Shown: positions 8,640-17,057 of the stretch, piece by piece | How positions within the stretch are numbered: the stretch's first letter is position 1 | How the letters are laid out: each line of letters begins with the position of its first letter | Source of the DNA: Kineosporia mesophila | Lineage (GTDB): Bacteria; Actinomycetota; Actinomycetes; Actinomycetales; Kineosporiaceae | Reading direction: 5' to 3' | DNA: 64,000 nucleotides | Assembly: GCF_021129235.1 (NCBI RefSeq) | Contig: NZ_JAJOMA010000007.1 | Location: forward strand, 62,001 to 126,000 | The notes under the pieces: generated by a model | What the model was told of the DNA's origin: nothing | Database searches by the model: none | Seen by the model: the letters and a program-made list of their open reading frames with translations, nothing else | Translations under genes and position numbers: made by a program

Positions 8640-8676
8640 AACTGCTGGTCAGCCAATGTGCGGCTGACCAGCAGTT
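8640..8676. terminator. Perfect 15-bp hairpin between integrase and tRNA-Pro
   Basis: Arms AACTGCTGGTCAGCC and GGCTGACCAGCAGTT enclose the loop AATGTGC. On the plus strand the stem ends in a short T-run, terminating integrase transcription; on the minus strand it lies just after the tRNA-Pro 3' end, so it can work in both directions. Confidence 0.75.
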
Positions 8677-8682
8677 TTGCTG

Positions 8683-8756
<74 letters not shown>

Positions 8757-8841
8757 GTGGAGCGGTCGTAACCTTACCCGACGAGGTGCCGAAGTCTGAA
8801 ATGCATACCCGCTCCGGCCTCAGAACGAGACGGAGCACACG

Positions 8842-9750
8842 TCAGACGGCGGCCGTGAGGGTCAGGAGGGTGGCCTCCGGGCGGCAGGCGAAGCGGACCG
8901 GGGTGTACGGGGAGGTGCCCAGGCCGGCGCTGACGTGCATCCAGGCGTCCGTCGGGTCGGAGCCGTTGCCGGGGTAGCGGGAGACGCCCTTGGCCCGGCG
9001 CCGGTCCAGGTCGCAGTTGGTGGTCAGGGGGCCGTAACCGGGCACGCAGAGCTGGCCACCGTGGGTGTGCCCGGCCAGGATCAGGCCCGCGCCGTCTGCT
9101 GTCATGGCGTCGAGCACCCGCAGGTAGGGCGCGTGGGCCACGCCGATGGTGAGCGCGGCTGTGGGGTCGGCCTGACCGGCGACCTCGGGGTAGCGGTCCT
9201 TCTTGATGTGCGGGTCGTCCACCCCGACGAACTCCAGCTGGAGGTCGTTGATCTTCAGCTGCGCGCGGCGGTTGTTGAGGTCGATCCAGCCGCCCTCGCT
9301 GAAGCCCTCGACCAGCTCGCGGGTGGGCAGGCGCACGCCGTGGATGCGCTTCTTGCCACCGTAGGGCAGCAGGTAGCGCGCCGGGTTCTTGGGGCGTGGG
9401 GCGAAGTAGTCGTTCGACCCGAGCACGAACACACCGGGCAGCTTCAGCAGGTGCTCGTGGGCCCGGAGCACCGCGGGCACGGCCTCCAGGTGGGCCAGGT
9501 TGTCACCCGTGCTGACCACCAGATCGGGCTCCAGGGCGGCGAGGCCCCGCACCCAGTCCAGCTTCTTCGTCTGGTTCGGCACCAGGTGCAGGTCAGACAG
9601 GCAGAGCACGCGCAGCGGTGAGCTTCCCGCGGGCAGGACCGGCACGCTGAAACGGCGCAGTGTGTAGGCCTGCGCCTCGGCGAGGGACCAGCCCAGCCCG
9701 GCGGCGCCGGCGGCCAGCACGGCGAGGGGAAGCTTCACGGATGTGCGCAT
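8842..9750 (-). CDS. Membrane-anchored metallophosphoesterase
   Basis: This 302-residue protein has an N-terminal hydrophobic segment (about residues 7-27, signal anchor) and the calcineurin-like motifs in order: SDLHL near residue 52, STGDN near 79, LGSND near 110, and GHTHGGQ near 228. These residues bind a two-metal centre that hydrolyses phosphoester bonds; the substrate is unknown. It lies beside the class A PBP gene as Rv3683 lies beside ponA2 in M. tuberculosis, suggesting an envelope-linked role. Its upstream region faces yqeY, so the 178-base gap should hold two divergent promoters. Confidence 0.88.
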   Translation of the reverse strand: MRTSVKLPLAVLAAGAAGLGWSLAEAQAYTLRRFSVPVLPAGSSPLRVLCLSDLHLVPNQTKKLDWVRGLAALEPDLVVSTGDNLAHLEAVPAVLRAHEHLLKLPGVFVLGSNDYFAPRPKNPARYLLPYGGKKRIHGVRLPTRELVEGFSEGGWIDLNNRRAQLKINDLQLEFVGVDDPHIKKDRYPEVAGQADPTAALTIGVAHAPYLRVLDAMTADGAGLILAGHTHGGQLCVPGYGPLTTNCDLDRRRAKGVSRYPGNGSDPTDAWMHVSAGLGTSPYTPVRFACRPEATLLTLTAAV

Positions 9751-9927
9751 TCGGACATCTTCGCAGGTCTGCCTGAGTGGGTCGCGCGGTACGGGGAAGT
9801 AAACCGGGGACCGCTGGGAGGGAGCTCATACGCGTCCTCAATCGGGCGTTTTCGGTCGAACGGGGGATCGATGACGGTGAACCGAAATCCGGTACTGCCG
9901 AATCGGCCCGGGTGCGAAGATGACCTC

Positions 9928-10404
9928 ATGCCCGACTCCCCGACCGGCCTCAAGGCCCGCCTGCGTTCCGACCTCACCACCTCGATGAAGGCCCGTGACG
10001 CCATCCGCTCCAGCACCATCCGGATGGCCATGACGGCGATCAAGGGGGAGGAGGTGTCCGGCACCGTCGCCCGTGAGCTCTCCGACGACGAGGTGACGAC
10101 CGTGCTGGCCCGTGAGGCGAAGAAGCGCCGTGAGGCGGCCACCGCCTACACCGACGCCGGTCGCGCCGAGCTGGCCGAGAAGGAACGCGCCGAGCTCGCG
10201 GTGCTGGCCGACTACCTGCCCGAGCAGCTCTCCGAAGACGACGTGGCCGCCATCATCGCCGAGGAGGTCGCGACGGCCGAGGCCGCGGGCAAGACCGGCC
10301 GGGCCGCGATGGGCCTGGTGATGAAGGCCGTGCGGGCCCGCACCGCCGGTAAGGCCGACGGTGGCCTGGTGGCCGCCGAGGTGAAGAGCCGGCTCGGGGC
10401 CTGA
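9928..10404 (+). CDS. GatB/YqeY domain protein
   Basis: This 158-residue protein starts at ATG 9928; the frame extends upstream but without similarity. The sequence matches the YqeY family throughout: LKARLRSDLTTSMKARD at the N-terminus, IRMAMTAIKGEE near residue 33, YLPEQLSEDD near 97, and the terminal GLVAAEVKSRL. YqeY proteins resemble the tRNA-binding tail domain of GatB, but the stand-alone protein has no settled function. A strong convergent terminator follows. Confidence 0.9.
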   Translation: MPDSPTGLKARLRSDLTTSMKARDAIRSSTIRMAMTAIKGEEVSGTVARELSDDEVTTVLAREAKKRREAATAYTDAGRAELAEKERAELAVLADYLPEQLSEDDVAAIIAEEVATAEAAGKTGRAAMGLVMKAVRARTAGKADGGLVAAEVKSRLGA

Positions 10405-10419
10405 CGCTCCCACCAATAT

Positions 10420-10455
10420 CGAAGGCCGGGAACCCCTGAGGGTTCCCGGCCTTCG
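10420..10455. terminator. Bidirectional terminator between yqeY and the PBP gene
   Basis: Arms CGAAGGCCGGGAACCC and GGGTTCCCGGCCTTCG (16 bp) enclose a 4-base loop. It is placed between two convergent genes and can terminate both. Confidence 0.85.
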
Positions 10456-10474
10456 TCGTTCCTGTCGGCCTACG

Positions 10475-12925
10475 TCATCGGCCGTTGCCCTGACCGCCCC
10501 CGCCGCCGGTGTCGTTCCCGTTGCCGGGGTCGGTGGTTCCCGTGGTGGGCGCGTCGACCGTGTCGTCGCCCTCCTCGGTGTCACCGGTGTTCGGGCCGGC
10601 GCTGAGGTAGATCGTGATCGTGCTGCCGGTGCTGGCCGAACCCGACGGGTCGACCCGGGCCACCGTGCCGGCGGGCTGGTCGGACGTCTCCAGGTCGCCG
10701 CTCTGGCTGACCTGGAACCCGGCGTCCTCGAGGATGCCGCGGGCGTCGTCCGGGCTCTTGCCCACCACGCTGGGGATGTTCGTGGTCGGCGTGCGGGTCA
10801 GGCTGGAGTCGGCCTCGGGGAATTCCTTGACCGGCTTGCCCTCGAGCGCGGCCTCCATGATCTTCTTCCAGGTCGGCGCCGCGATCGAGCCACCGTAGAC
10901 GCTGCTCCAGTAGGTCCCGTTGATCCGGACGCCCCGCATGGTCTTGCGCTGGCCGTTCACCGTCTCCGGGCCGACCCAGACCGCGGTGGACAGCTGCGGG
11001 GTGTAGCCCAGGAACCAGGTGTCCTGCGAGTCGTTGGTGGTACCGGTCTTACCGGAGGCCGGCTGGCCGTTGGAGAGCGGGCCGGTGCGGGCCGCGGTGC
11101 CGTTGGTCAGCGCGCGGCTCAGACCCAGGGTCACGGTGTTCGCGACCTTGGAGTCGACGGTCTGCTTGCAGTCTGCGGTCGGGACCTCGAGCGACTTGCC
11201 GTTGCGGTTCTTGATCGAGGTGACGACGATCGGCTTGCAGTACTTACCGCTCGCGGCGAACGTCGCGTAGGCGTTGGCCATGGTCAGCGGGGACTGGTTG
11301 GCGATACCGAGTACGACCGAGGGGTAGCAGTTCGGGATCTTGGTGGTGTTCTTCACGCCGCACTGCTGCGCGACCGGTGCGGCCAGGTGCATGCCCACGG
11401 CCTTGGCCATGTCGGCCACGTCGCACAGGTCGAGCTGCTGCTCCATGCGGATGTAGGCGCCGTTGATGGAGTTGGCGGTCGCGTCCCAGACACTCATCGA
11501 GCCGCGGGCGCCACCGTCGCCGGAGTTGACGAAGTTCCAGGTCGCGCTGGACTGGAGGCTCGAACCGCAGCGCTTGAACGAGCTCTCGGCGATGGCTCCG
11601 GGGGAGCCGTCGATCGTCGCGTTCAGCGACTTGCCCGCCTTCAGCCAGGTGGCCAGCACCACGGGCTTGAACGTCGAACCGGTGAGGAAGCCCGAGGAAC
11701 CGCCGTACTTGTAGTCGGTGGAGTAGTTGATCGTGGTGTTCTTACGACCCTTGTCCACGCTGTAGTACTTGTCCTGGATCATCGAGAGCACCTTGCCGGT
11801 GCCCGGTTCGACGGTGACCGCGGCCGTCGCGACATTGCTGCTGTCGTTCGGCGGGATGGCTTCCTTCACGGCCTTCCAGCTGGCCCTGAGCAGCTTCGGG
11901 TCGAGCGTGGTCCGGATCGTGTAGCCACCCTGCTTGAGGGCCGCCTGGCGCGCCTTCTTGGTCTTGCCCAGGGCCTTGAAGTCATTGCTCTTGGTGATCA
12001 GGTTGTAGACGTAGTCGCAGAAGTAGGCGCTCGTGCCGGCGTTCGCGCACCCCTGGTAGGTGGGGGTGATCTTCGTGCGCAGCTTGGTCTTGATCGCCTT
12101 GTCGCGGGTCTCCTCGTCGATCATGCCCTGCGAGTACATCTTGTTCAGCACGGTGTCGCGGCGGTTCCTGGCCGCGGCCAGCTTGTCCCTGTCGGCCAGG
12201 TTGAACTGCACCGGGGACTGCACCATGCCGGCCAGCATCGCGGCCTGCGGAAGGGTCAGCTTCGCGGCCGTGGTGTTGAAGTAGTAGCGGGACGCCGCCT
12301 CGACGCCGTTCACCTGACCACCGAACCAGGCGATGTTCAGGTAGGCCGCGAGGATCTCCTTCTTGGACATCTTCTTCTCGAGGGCGGCGGCGAGCCGGAT
12401 CTCCTTGATCTTGCGGGACTTCGTCTGCTCCTCGGCAGCCTCGTAGGCCGCCTTGTCGCCCGCCAGGTAGGCCTGCTCCTTGAGCATGTTCTTGACCAGC
12501 TGCTGGGTCAGGGTGGAGGCACCCTGCGAGACGCTGCCGGCGATCTCGTTGACCACCAGGGCACGGATCAGACCCTGCGGGTCGACGCCGCCGTGCTCGT
12601 AGAAGCGCTCGTCCTCGATCGCGACGATGGCGTTCTGCAGATACGGCGACATCTTGTCGAGCGAGACCGGCACGCGGTTCTCGTCGTAGAACGTCGCGAT
12701 CACCGACCCGTCGGACGCGAGCACCGTGGTGTTGGCTGCCACCTGGGTGCTGGCGAGCTCACTGGGCAGCGCGTCGAACGCCTCGACCGCGTTGTTGGAG
12801 GCCATGCCCGTCGCGCCGATCGCCGGCACGGCCAGACCGGCTGCGAGTACCCCCGCCACCAGACTGGTCACCACGAAGGCGCCAAGCAGGCCCAAGACGT
12901 TTCTGGGGGCAGGTGCGGACGACAT
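10475..12925 (-). CDS. ponA: Class A penicillin-binding protein (transglycosylase-transpeptidase) with PASTA domain
   Basis: This 816-residue bifunctional peptidoglycan synthase has one N-terminal membrane segment (about residues 10-35). The GT51 transglycosylase domain follows, with EDERFYEHGG near residue 102 and the lipid II-polymerising core to about 260. The transpeptidase domain has GSTFKP (catalytic Ser) near residue 420, NSIN near 485 and GKTGTT near 623. One PASTA domain lies at about residues 712-775, then a Gly/Asp/Thr-rich tail. It acts on the outer face of the membrane. Neighbours (metallophosphoesterase, WhiB4-like gene) match M. tuberculosis ponA2 (Rv3682), so it is most likely the PonA2 type. 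Confidence 0.93.
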   Translation of the reverse strand: MSSAPAPRNVLGLLGAFVVTSLVAGVLAAGLAVPAIGATGMASNNAVEAFDALPSELASTQVAANTTVLASDGSVIATFYDENRVPVSLDKMSPYLQNAIVAIEDERFYEHGGVDPQGLIRALVVNEIAGSVSQGASTLTQQLVKNMLKEQAYLAGDKAAYEAAEEQTKSRKIKEIRLAAALEKKMSKKEILAAYLNIAWFGGQVNGVEAASRYYFNTTAAKLTLPQAAMLAGMVQSPVQFNLADRDKLAAARNRRDTVLNKMYSQGMIDEETRDKAIKTKLRTKITPTYQGCANAGTSAYFCDYVYNLITKSNDFKALGKTKKARQAALKQGGYTIRTTLDPKLLRASWKAVKEAIPPNDSSNVATAAVTVEPGTGKVLSMIQDKYYSVDKGRKNTTINYSTDYKYGGSSGFLTGSTFKPVVLATWLKAGKSLNATIDGSPGAIAESSFKRCGSSLQSSATWNFVNSGDGGARGSMSVWDATANSINGAYIRMEQQLDLCDVADMAKAVGMHLAAPVAQQCGVKNTTKIPNCYPSVVLGIANQSPLTMANAYATFAASGKYCKPIVVTSIKNRNGKSLEVPTADCKQTVDSKVANTVTLGLSRALTNGTAARTGPLSNGQPASGKTGTTNDSQDTWFLGYTPQLSTAVWVGPETVNGQRKTMRGVRINGTYWSSVYGGSIAAPTWKKIMEAALEGKPVKEFPEADSSLTRTPTTNIPSVVGKSPDDARGILEDAGFQVSQSGDLETSDQPAGTVARVDPSGSASTGSTITIYLSAGPNTGDTEEGDDTVDAPTTGTTDPGNGNDTGGGGGQGNGR

Positions 12926-13555
12926 GCTTCGTAGGTTAATACGAGCTGCTGTGCGATTTTCGCGATCGGGCGGGGATCTTTCCCCTGGTCGCCGGGGTGG
13001 GACCAGGCTGTTGTCAGCCGCCTTCGCCCGGCTTCACCCGCTGCACCAGCGGGTTTCGGGTGCCGCAGACCTCCGGAACGGGCACTGAATCCGCAGCGCA
13101 TCCATGTATCGATCCTTGCTCTGTGTGACTCTCTCCTGACGCAACGGTAGCTTTGCGCTCCGGATGACGTGGCCTCGATATGCCTGCCTTAAGAGCCCAA
13201 AAGGGTGGCGTAACGAAATTACGGGCTGGAGCGATCCACTGGGCAGAGATGTCCGGGAAGGGCAAGTTGAACGGCGAGCTTCGAGTGTTCGCAGGTCAAT
13301 GTGCTGTGACGGACTGCCCGCGTCAATGGGGACGTGGTCACTCAGAAGCACCGCCAGACGGGCAACACAATCTCTCAATCCGGCACTATCTGTAGCGAAA
13401 CGATTGCACAGAGTAACTCATCGTCACTTCGGCCGATGCTGTTTCATCCATCCGGTCCTTATTGGCGTTGTAGTTGCTCACCTACCGTCATCGCTAGAGG
13501 GGTTCGGCTCGGGGGTGAGCGTGGATCCACGGGGGTCCAGGGAGGGCCGAGGGAA
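12926..13555. other. Long intergenic region between the PBP gene and whiB4-like gene
   Basis: About 630 bases with locally lower GC than the flanks, especially 13110-13480. It should hold divergent promoters for the PBP gene and the WhiB gene. Short open frames occur on both strands but none has a good ribosome site, biased codon use or recognisable motif. I see no RNA gene with confidence. Confidence 0.5.
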
Positions 13556-13879
13556 ATGAGTGTGACGGTGAACCAGTGGGCAACTCAGGGCGCTTGTCGG
13601 AAGAGCGACCCTGATGCACTGTTCGTTCAGGGGGCGGCACAGAACAGGGCCAAGTTGGTGTGTATGTCGTGCCCGGTGAGGACCGAGTGCCTTTCGGATG
13701 CTCTGGACCACAAGATCGAGTTCGGGGTCTGGGGCGGGATGACCGAGCGGGAGCGCCGCGCGCTGCTCCGCCGTCGCCCGAACGTGCAGTCATGGCGTCG
13801 ACTGCTCGAGACAGCTCGTTCGCAGCAGGTCCGGATCGTCGATCTGCTCAATGAAGAAGCCGCCGTCAAGGTCGGCTGA
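13556..13879 (+). CDS. whiB4: WhiB-family iron-sulfur regulator, WhiB4/WblA type
   Basis: This 107-residue protein starts at ATG 13556 after the purine-rich GGCCGAGGGAA. The four cluster-binding cysteines are present as GAC, then CMSC and TEC (C-x29-C-x2-C-x5-C), followed by the WhiB signature EFGVWGGMTERERRALL and a basic C-terminus. DPDALFVQGAAQNRAK and the VQSWRRLLE end are close to M. tuberculosis WhiB4 and Streptomyces WblA, which control oxidative-stress responses or development. Position beside the ponA2-like gene and the paired ArsA-like ATPases repeats the mycobacterial order. Family certain; subfamily from recalled sequences plus context. Confidence 0.9.
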   Translation: MSVTVNQWATQGACRKSDPDALFVQGAAQNRAKLVCMSCPVRTECLSDALDHKIEFGVWGGMTERERRALLRRRPNVQSWRRLLETARSQQVRIVDLLNEEAAVKVG

Positions 13880-13897
13880 GGGCTCCGCAAACATTTG

Positions 13898-13939
13898 AAC
13901 CGGGGGCCCGGGCTGGACATCCAGCCCGGGCCCCCGGTT
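13898..13939. terminator. Strong convergent terminator after whiB4
   Basis: Nineteen-base-pair perfect arms (AACCGGGGGCCCGGGCTGG and its complement) around the loop ACAT separate the convergent WhiB and ATPase genes; T-rich sequence follows on the plus strand. Confidence 0.88.
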
Positions 13940-13948
13940 TCTTGCCTG

Positions 13949-15106
13949 TTAGACGGAGAGGACCGGCTGACCGGACCGGGCCAGGTCCGCGCCGACGCCG
14001 CGCAGGCCGTCCAGGTCGTGCACGTCTTGCGGCCGGGCGGGCACCTGGGCCACCTCGACGGCGGGGTGAGCCTGCACGAACCGGCTGGCCACCGCCTTCT
14101 CCCGTTCGCTCAGGCGCATCCGGTCGGCGTGGATCCGCAGCAGCCCGGCCGTCAGCGCGTGCTCACCCGCGTCGTCCAGATCCTCTGCCGCCGTCAGCGC
14201 ACGCTCGGCCGAGAGCCCCTCGGCGGGCCCGGTGTGCACGCGGTTGAGTACCAGCCCGGCCAGGGGCATCCCCTCGTCCTCCAGGCGTTCCACGAAGTAC
14301 GAGGCCTCGCGCAGCGCGTCCCGCTCCGGTGCGGCGACCACCAGGAACGCCGTACCCGGCGCCTGGAGCAGCCGGTAGGTGGCGTCGGCGCGCTCACGGA
14401 AACCGCCGAACATGGTGTCGAGTGCGGCCACGAAGGTCTGCACGTCTTTCAGCACCTGGGCGCCGAGCAGCTTCGTCATCAGGCCGGTGGCCGTGCCGAT
14501 GGCCGCGGACATGACCTTGAAGTAGGCGCGCCCGCCGGCCTTCGCCGGGGCACTGAGCACGCGGATGAAGCGGCCGTCCAGGAACGAGCCGAGGCGCTGC
14601 GGCGCGTCCAGGAAGTCGAGGGCGGACCGGCTCGGTGGGGTGTCCACGACGATCAGGTCCCAGTCGTGCTCACCGGCATCGGCCTGGGCCCGCAGCTGCC
14701 CCAGCTTCTCCATCGCCATGTACTCCTGAGTGCCCGCGAAGGAACTCGAGAGTGCTTGGTAGAACGGATTCTCCAGGATCTGCGAAGCCTTCTCGGGCGT
14801 CGCGTGCCCCTCGATCACCTCGTCGAAGGTGCGCTTCATGTCGAGCATCATCGCGTGCAGCGCACCGCCCGCCGAGGTGTCGATCCCGGCCACCGGCCGC
14901 GGGGTGTTGTCCAGCTCGGCCAGGCCCAGCGACTGGGCCAGCCGCCGGGCGGGGTCGATGGTGAGGACCACGACGCGCCGGCCCCGCTCGGCCGCGCGCA
15001 CACCCAGCGCAGCCGCGGTCGTGGTCTTGCCGACGCCGCCGGACCCGCAGCACACCAGGATCCGGGTGGCCGGGTCGTCGAGCAGGGTGTCGATGTCGAG
15101 CGTCAT
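13949..15106 (-). CDS. ArsA/GET3-like ATPase, second gene of a pair
   Basis: This 385-residue protein has a deviant Walker A CCGSGGVGKTTTA near residue 20, the A-type TIDPARRLAQSLG switch near 50, and VVDTPPSRSALDFLD near 170. These are features of ArsA/GET3 anion-transporting-type ATPases. Its start overlaps the stop of the upstream partner gene by 4 bases, so the pair is co-translated and may form a heterodimer. The orthologous pair Rv3679-Rv3680 lies beside whiB4 in M. tuberculosis and also forms a complex by published work I recall. No metal-binding Cys triad of arsenite pumps is evident, so an arsenic role is unlikely. Confidence 0.88.
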   Translation of the reverse strand: MTLDIDTLLDDPATRILVCCGSGGVGKTTTAAALGVRAAERGRRVVVLTIDPARRLAQSLGLAELDNTPRPVAGIDTSAGGALHAMMLDMKRTFDEVIEGHATPEKASQILENPFYQALSSSFAGTQEYMAMEKLGQLRAQADAGEHDWDLIVVDTPPSRSALDFLDAPQRLGSFLDGRFIRVLSAPAKAGGRAYFKVMSAAIGTATGLMTKLLGAQVLKDVQTFVAALDTMFGGFRERADATYRLLQAPGTAFLVVAAPERDALREASYFVERLEDEGMPLAGLVLNRVHTGPAEGLSAERALTAAEDLDDAGEHALTAGLLRIHADRMRLSEREKAVASRFVQAHPAVEVAQVPARPQDVHDLDGLRGVGADLARSGQPVLSV

Positions 15107-16206
15107 GCCGCCCCCTGCTCACCCAGGAGCCCGGCCAGCTGGTAGAGCGCGCCGAGGTCGATGCCGCCGGCCAGGGCGGGCAGTTCGTAGGTGGGCCGCC
15201 CGAGGGAGAGCAGTTCGCCGCGCTCGGTGTGTTCCATCGCGACGCGTTCCCCGTGCCCGGCGGCCTCTTCCAGCAGGGCGGTGGCCAGGGCGGCGTGCGA
15301 GGTGTCGTTGCCGGTGGCGCGGGAGCGCCGGCCCAGCCCGGCCGCGGCCAGCCCGTCCAGCACTTCGGAGCGGTCCAGCGAGCCGCGGGTGGCTGCCTCC
15401 AGGGCCGACGGCGGCAAGAAGGGCTCGCGCACCATGTTGACGAAGACCCCGCCGACCGGCAGCCCGATCTGCTCGAGCTCGGTGACCGCGTCGGCCGTCT
15501 CCTGCACCGGCATCTCCTCCAGCACGCTGACCAGGTGCACCGCGGTCAGGTTCGAGCGCATCAGGGTCATGATCGAGTTCGCCTGGTTGCGGATCGGGCC
15601 GACCTTGGCCAGCCCGACCACCTCCTCGTTGACGTTGAGGAAGCGGGTGATCCGGCCGGTCGGCGGGGCATCCATCACCACGGCGTCGTAGACCGGGCGC
15701 TCCACCTCCGCGCCGCCGTCCCGGATCGTCTCCCGGCGTCTGACCGCCTCGTAGACCTTGCCGGTCAGCAGGACATCACGCACGCCCGGGGCGATCGTGG
15801 TGGCGAAGTCGACGGCACCGATCTTCTCGAGCATCCGGCCGGCCCGGCCGAGGCGGTAGAACATCTCGAGGTAGTCCAGCAGCGCGGCCTTCGGGTCGAC
15901 CGCCAGGCCGTAGAGCTCACCGCCGCCCGGGGCGACGGCCACCTTCGTCTCCTCGTACGGCAGTGGCGGCACGTCGAAGAGCCGGGCGATGCTCTGCCGT
16001 CCCTCCACCTCGGCGAGCAGGGTGCGGTGCCCACCGGAGGCCAGGGCGAGGGCCAGAGCGGCCGCGGCCGTCGTCTTCCCGGTGCCGCCCTTGCCGGTCA
16101 CGATGTGCAGCCGGACGCCGGGCCAATCGGTCTCCCGTTGCCCGGCGGGAAGCGAACGGGCCGGGCGTCGCCTGGCCGAGTCGGTGCGAAAACCCTGCGA
16201 TGCCAC
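15103..16206 (-). CDS. ArsA/GET3-like ATPase, first gene of a pair
   Basis: This 367-residue protein starts at GTG 16206. After a basic leader comes the P-loop HIVTGKGGTGKTTAAAAL near residue 35, then EVEGRQSIARLFD near 65 and VMDAPPTGRITRFLN near 175, the switch motifs of the ArsA/GET3 family. It is translationally coupled to the second ATPase downstream. Both subunits keep intact nucleotide-binding residues. The role is unknown; membrane-protein targeting (GET3-like) or glycerol/redox-linked functions proposed for the mycobacterial pair are possibilities. Confidence 0.88.
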   Translation of the reverse strand: MASQGFRTDSARRRPARSLPAGQRETDWPGVRLHIVTGKGGTGKTTAAAALALALASGGHRTLLAEVEGRQSIARLFDVPPLPYEETKVAVAPGGGELYGLAVDPKAALLDYLEMFYRLGRAGRMLEKIGAVDFATTIAPGVRDVLLTGKVYEAVRRRETIRDGGAEVERPVYDAVVMDAPPTGRITRFLNVNEEVVGLAKVGPIRNQANSIMTLMRSNLTAVHLVSVLEEMPVQETADAVTELEQIGLPVGGVFVNMVREPFLPPSALEAATRGSLDRSEVLDGLAAAGLGRRSRATGNDTSHAALATALLEEAAGHGERVAMEHTERGELLSLGRPTYELPALAGGIDLGALYQLAGLLGEQGAA

Positions 16207-16352
16207 GGCACCAGCGTAAACAGCAGCGGTCCGGACCGCAGGGTGACATGGGTGGTTCCGCCTGTCGGGGCACGTCGATCCGGTGACAATCCTGCATCGC
16301 CTACCAGAACCAGGGCTGCAGCCCCACTCACCTCATGGATAGGCTCACGGCC

Positions 16353-16508
16353 ATGGTCAAGTGGGAATACGTGACGGTGCCTCTGCTCGTTCATGCGACC
16401 AAGCAGATCTTGGATCAATGGGGCGAAGACGGCTGGGAGCTGGTTCAGGTGGTGCCTGGGCCCAACGAGACAAACCTTGTTGCCTACCTGAAGCGCCCCC
16501 GAGACTGA
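16353..16508 (+). CDS. DUF4177-like small protein (51 residues)
   Basis: From ATG 16353 the frame gives MVKWEYVTVPLLVHATKQIL and continues through LDQWGEDGWELVQVVPG to a TGA at 16506; ATG 16335 is in frame 6 codons upstream. The WEY...LDxWGxDGWELV pattern is the hallmark of the DUF4177 family. It is divergent from the ATPase pair and 4 bases ahead of the RidA-like gene, so the two form an operon. M. tuberculosis has a matching tiny gene (Rv3678A) in the same place. Function unknown. Confidence 0.85.
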   Translation: MVKWEYVTVPLLVHATKQILDQWGEDGWELVQVVPGPNETNLVAYLKRPRD

Positions 16509-16512
16509 ACAG

Positions 16513-17004
16513 GTGACGGCGATGACTGGACGGATCGAGGCGAGGCTCATCGAGCTGGGGTACGTGCTGCCCCAGGTTGCTGCGCCGGTGGCGGCTTATG
16601 TGCCGGCTGTGCTGGACGGTGACCGGGTGTACGTGTCGGGGCAGCTCCCGATGGTGGACGGTGCTCTCCCGCTCACCGGCCGGGTGGGCAGCGGTGGCGG
16701 TGAGGGGCTGATCAGCCCGGCTGAGGCGAACGGATTGGCCCGGGTCTGCGCGCTCAACGCGCTGGCTGCCGTGCGGTCGGTGATCGGCGACCTGGACCAG
16801 ATCCGCAGGATCGTCAAGGTCGTCGGATTCGTCGCGAGTGAACCCGGTTTCACCGGTCAGCCGCTGGTGATCAACGGTGCCAGCGAGTTCCTGGGTGAGG
16901 TCTTCGGCCCGGTCGGGCAGCACGCCCGCAGCGCTGTCGGCGTGGTCGCGTTGCCGCTGGGGGCACCGGTCGAGGTGGAAATGGTGCTCGCCATCAACTC
17001 CTGA
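16513..17004 (+). CDS. RidA/YjgF-family protein
   Basis: This 163-residue protein starts at GTG 16513; ATG 16522 is three codons in. It has the YjgF/RidA fold features: VYVSGQLPMVDG near residue 38, ARVCALNALAAVRSVIGDLD near 78, VKVVGFVASEPGF near 104, and the terminal VEVEMVLAI. RidA proteins hydrolyse reactive enamine/imine intermediates, but the catalytic Arg is not evident at the usual C-terminal site, so this may belong to a non-deaminating subgroup. Corresponds by position to Rv3678c. Confidence 0.85.
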   Translation: MTAMTGRIEARLIELGYVLPQVAAPVAAYVPAVLDGDRVYVSGQLPMVDGALPLTGRVGSGGGEGLISPAEANGLARVCALNALAAVRSVIGDLDQIRRIVKVVGFVASEPGFTGQPLVINGASEFLGEVFGPVGQHARSAVGVVALPLGAPVEVEMVLAINS

Positions 17005-17017
17005 GGGGGTTCGGGCT

Positions 17018-17042
17018 GACGGCGCCGGATTCCGGCGCCGTC
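17018..17042. terminator. Convergent terminator after the RidA-like gene
   Basis: Arms GACGGCGCCGG and CCGGCGCCGTC with a 3-base loop lie between the convergent RidA-like and MerR genes. Confidence 0.75.
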
Positions 17043-17057
17043 CCCGATTTCACGATG

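Noticed and set aside
8640-8676. Inverted repeat as a possible att site
   Set aside because: A perfect hairpin between convergent int and tRNA genes is better explained as a terminator.
11387-12934. 515-codon plus-strand frame opposite the PBP gene
   Set aside because: Shadow; the PBP on the minus strand has all active-site motifs.
13895-15145. 416-codon plus-strand frame opposite the ArsA-like gene
   Set aside because: Shadow of the ATPase gene and its terminator.
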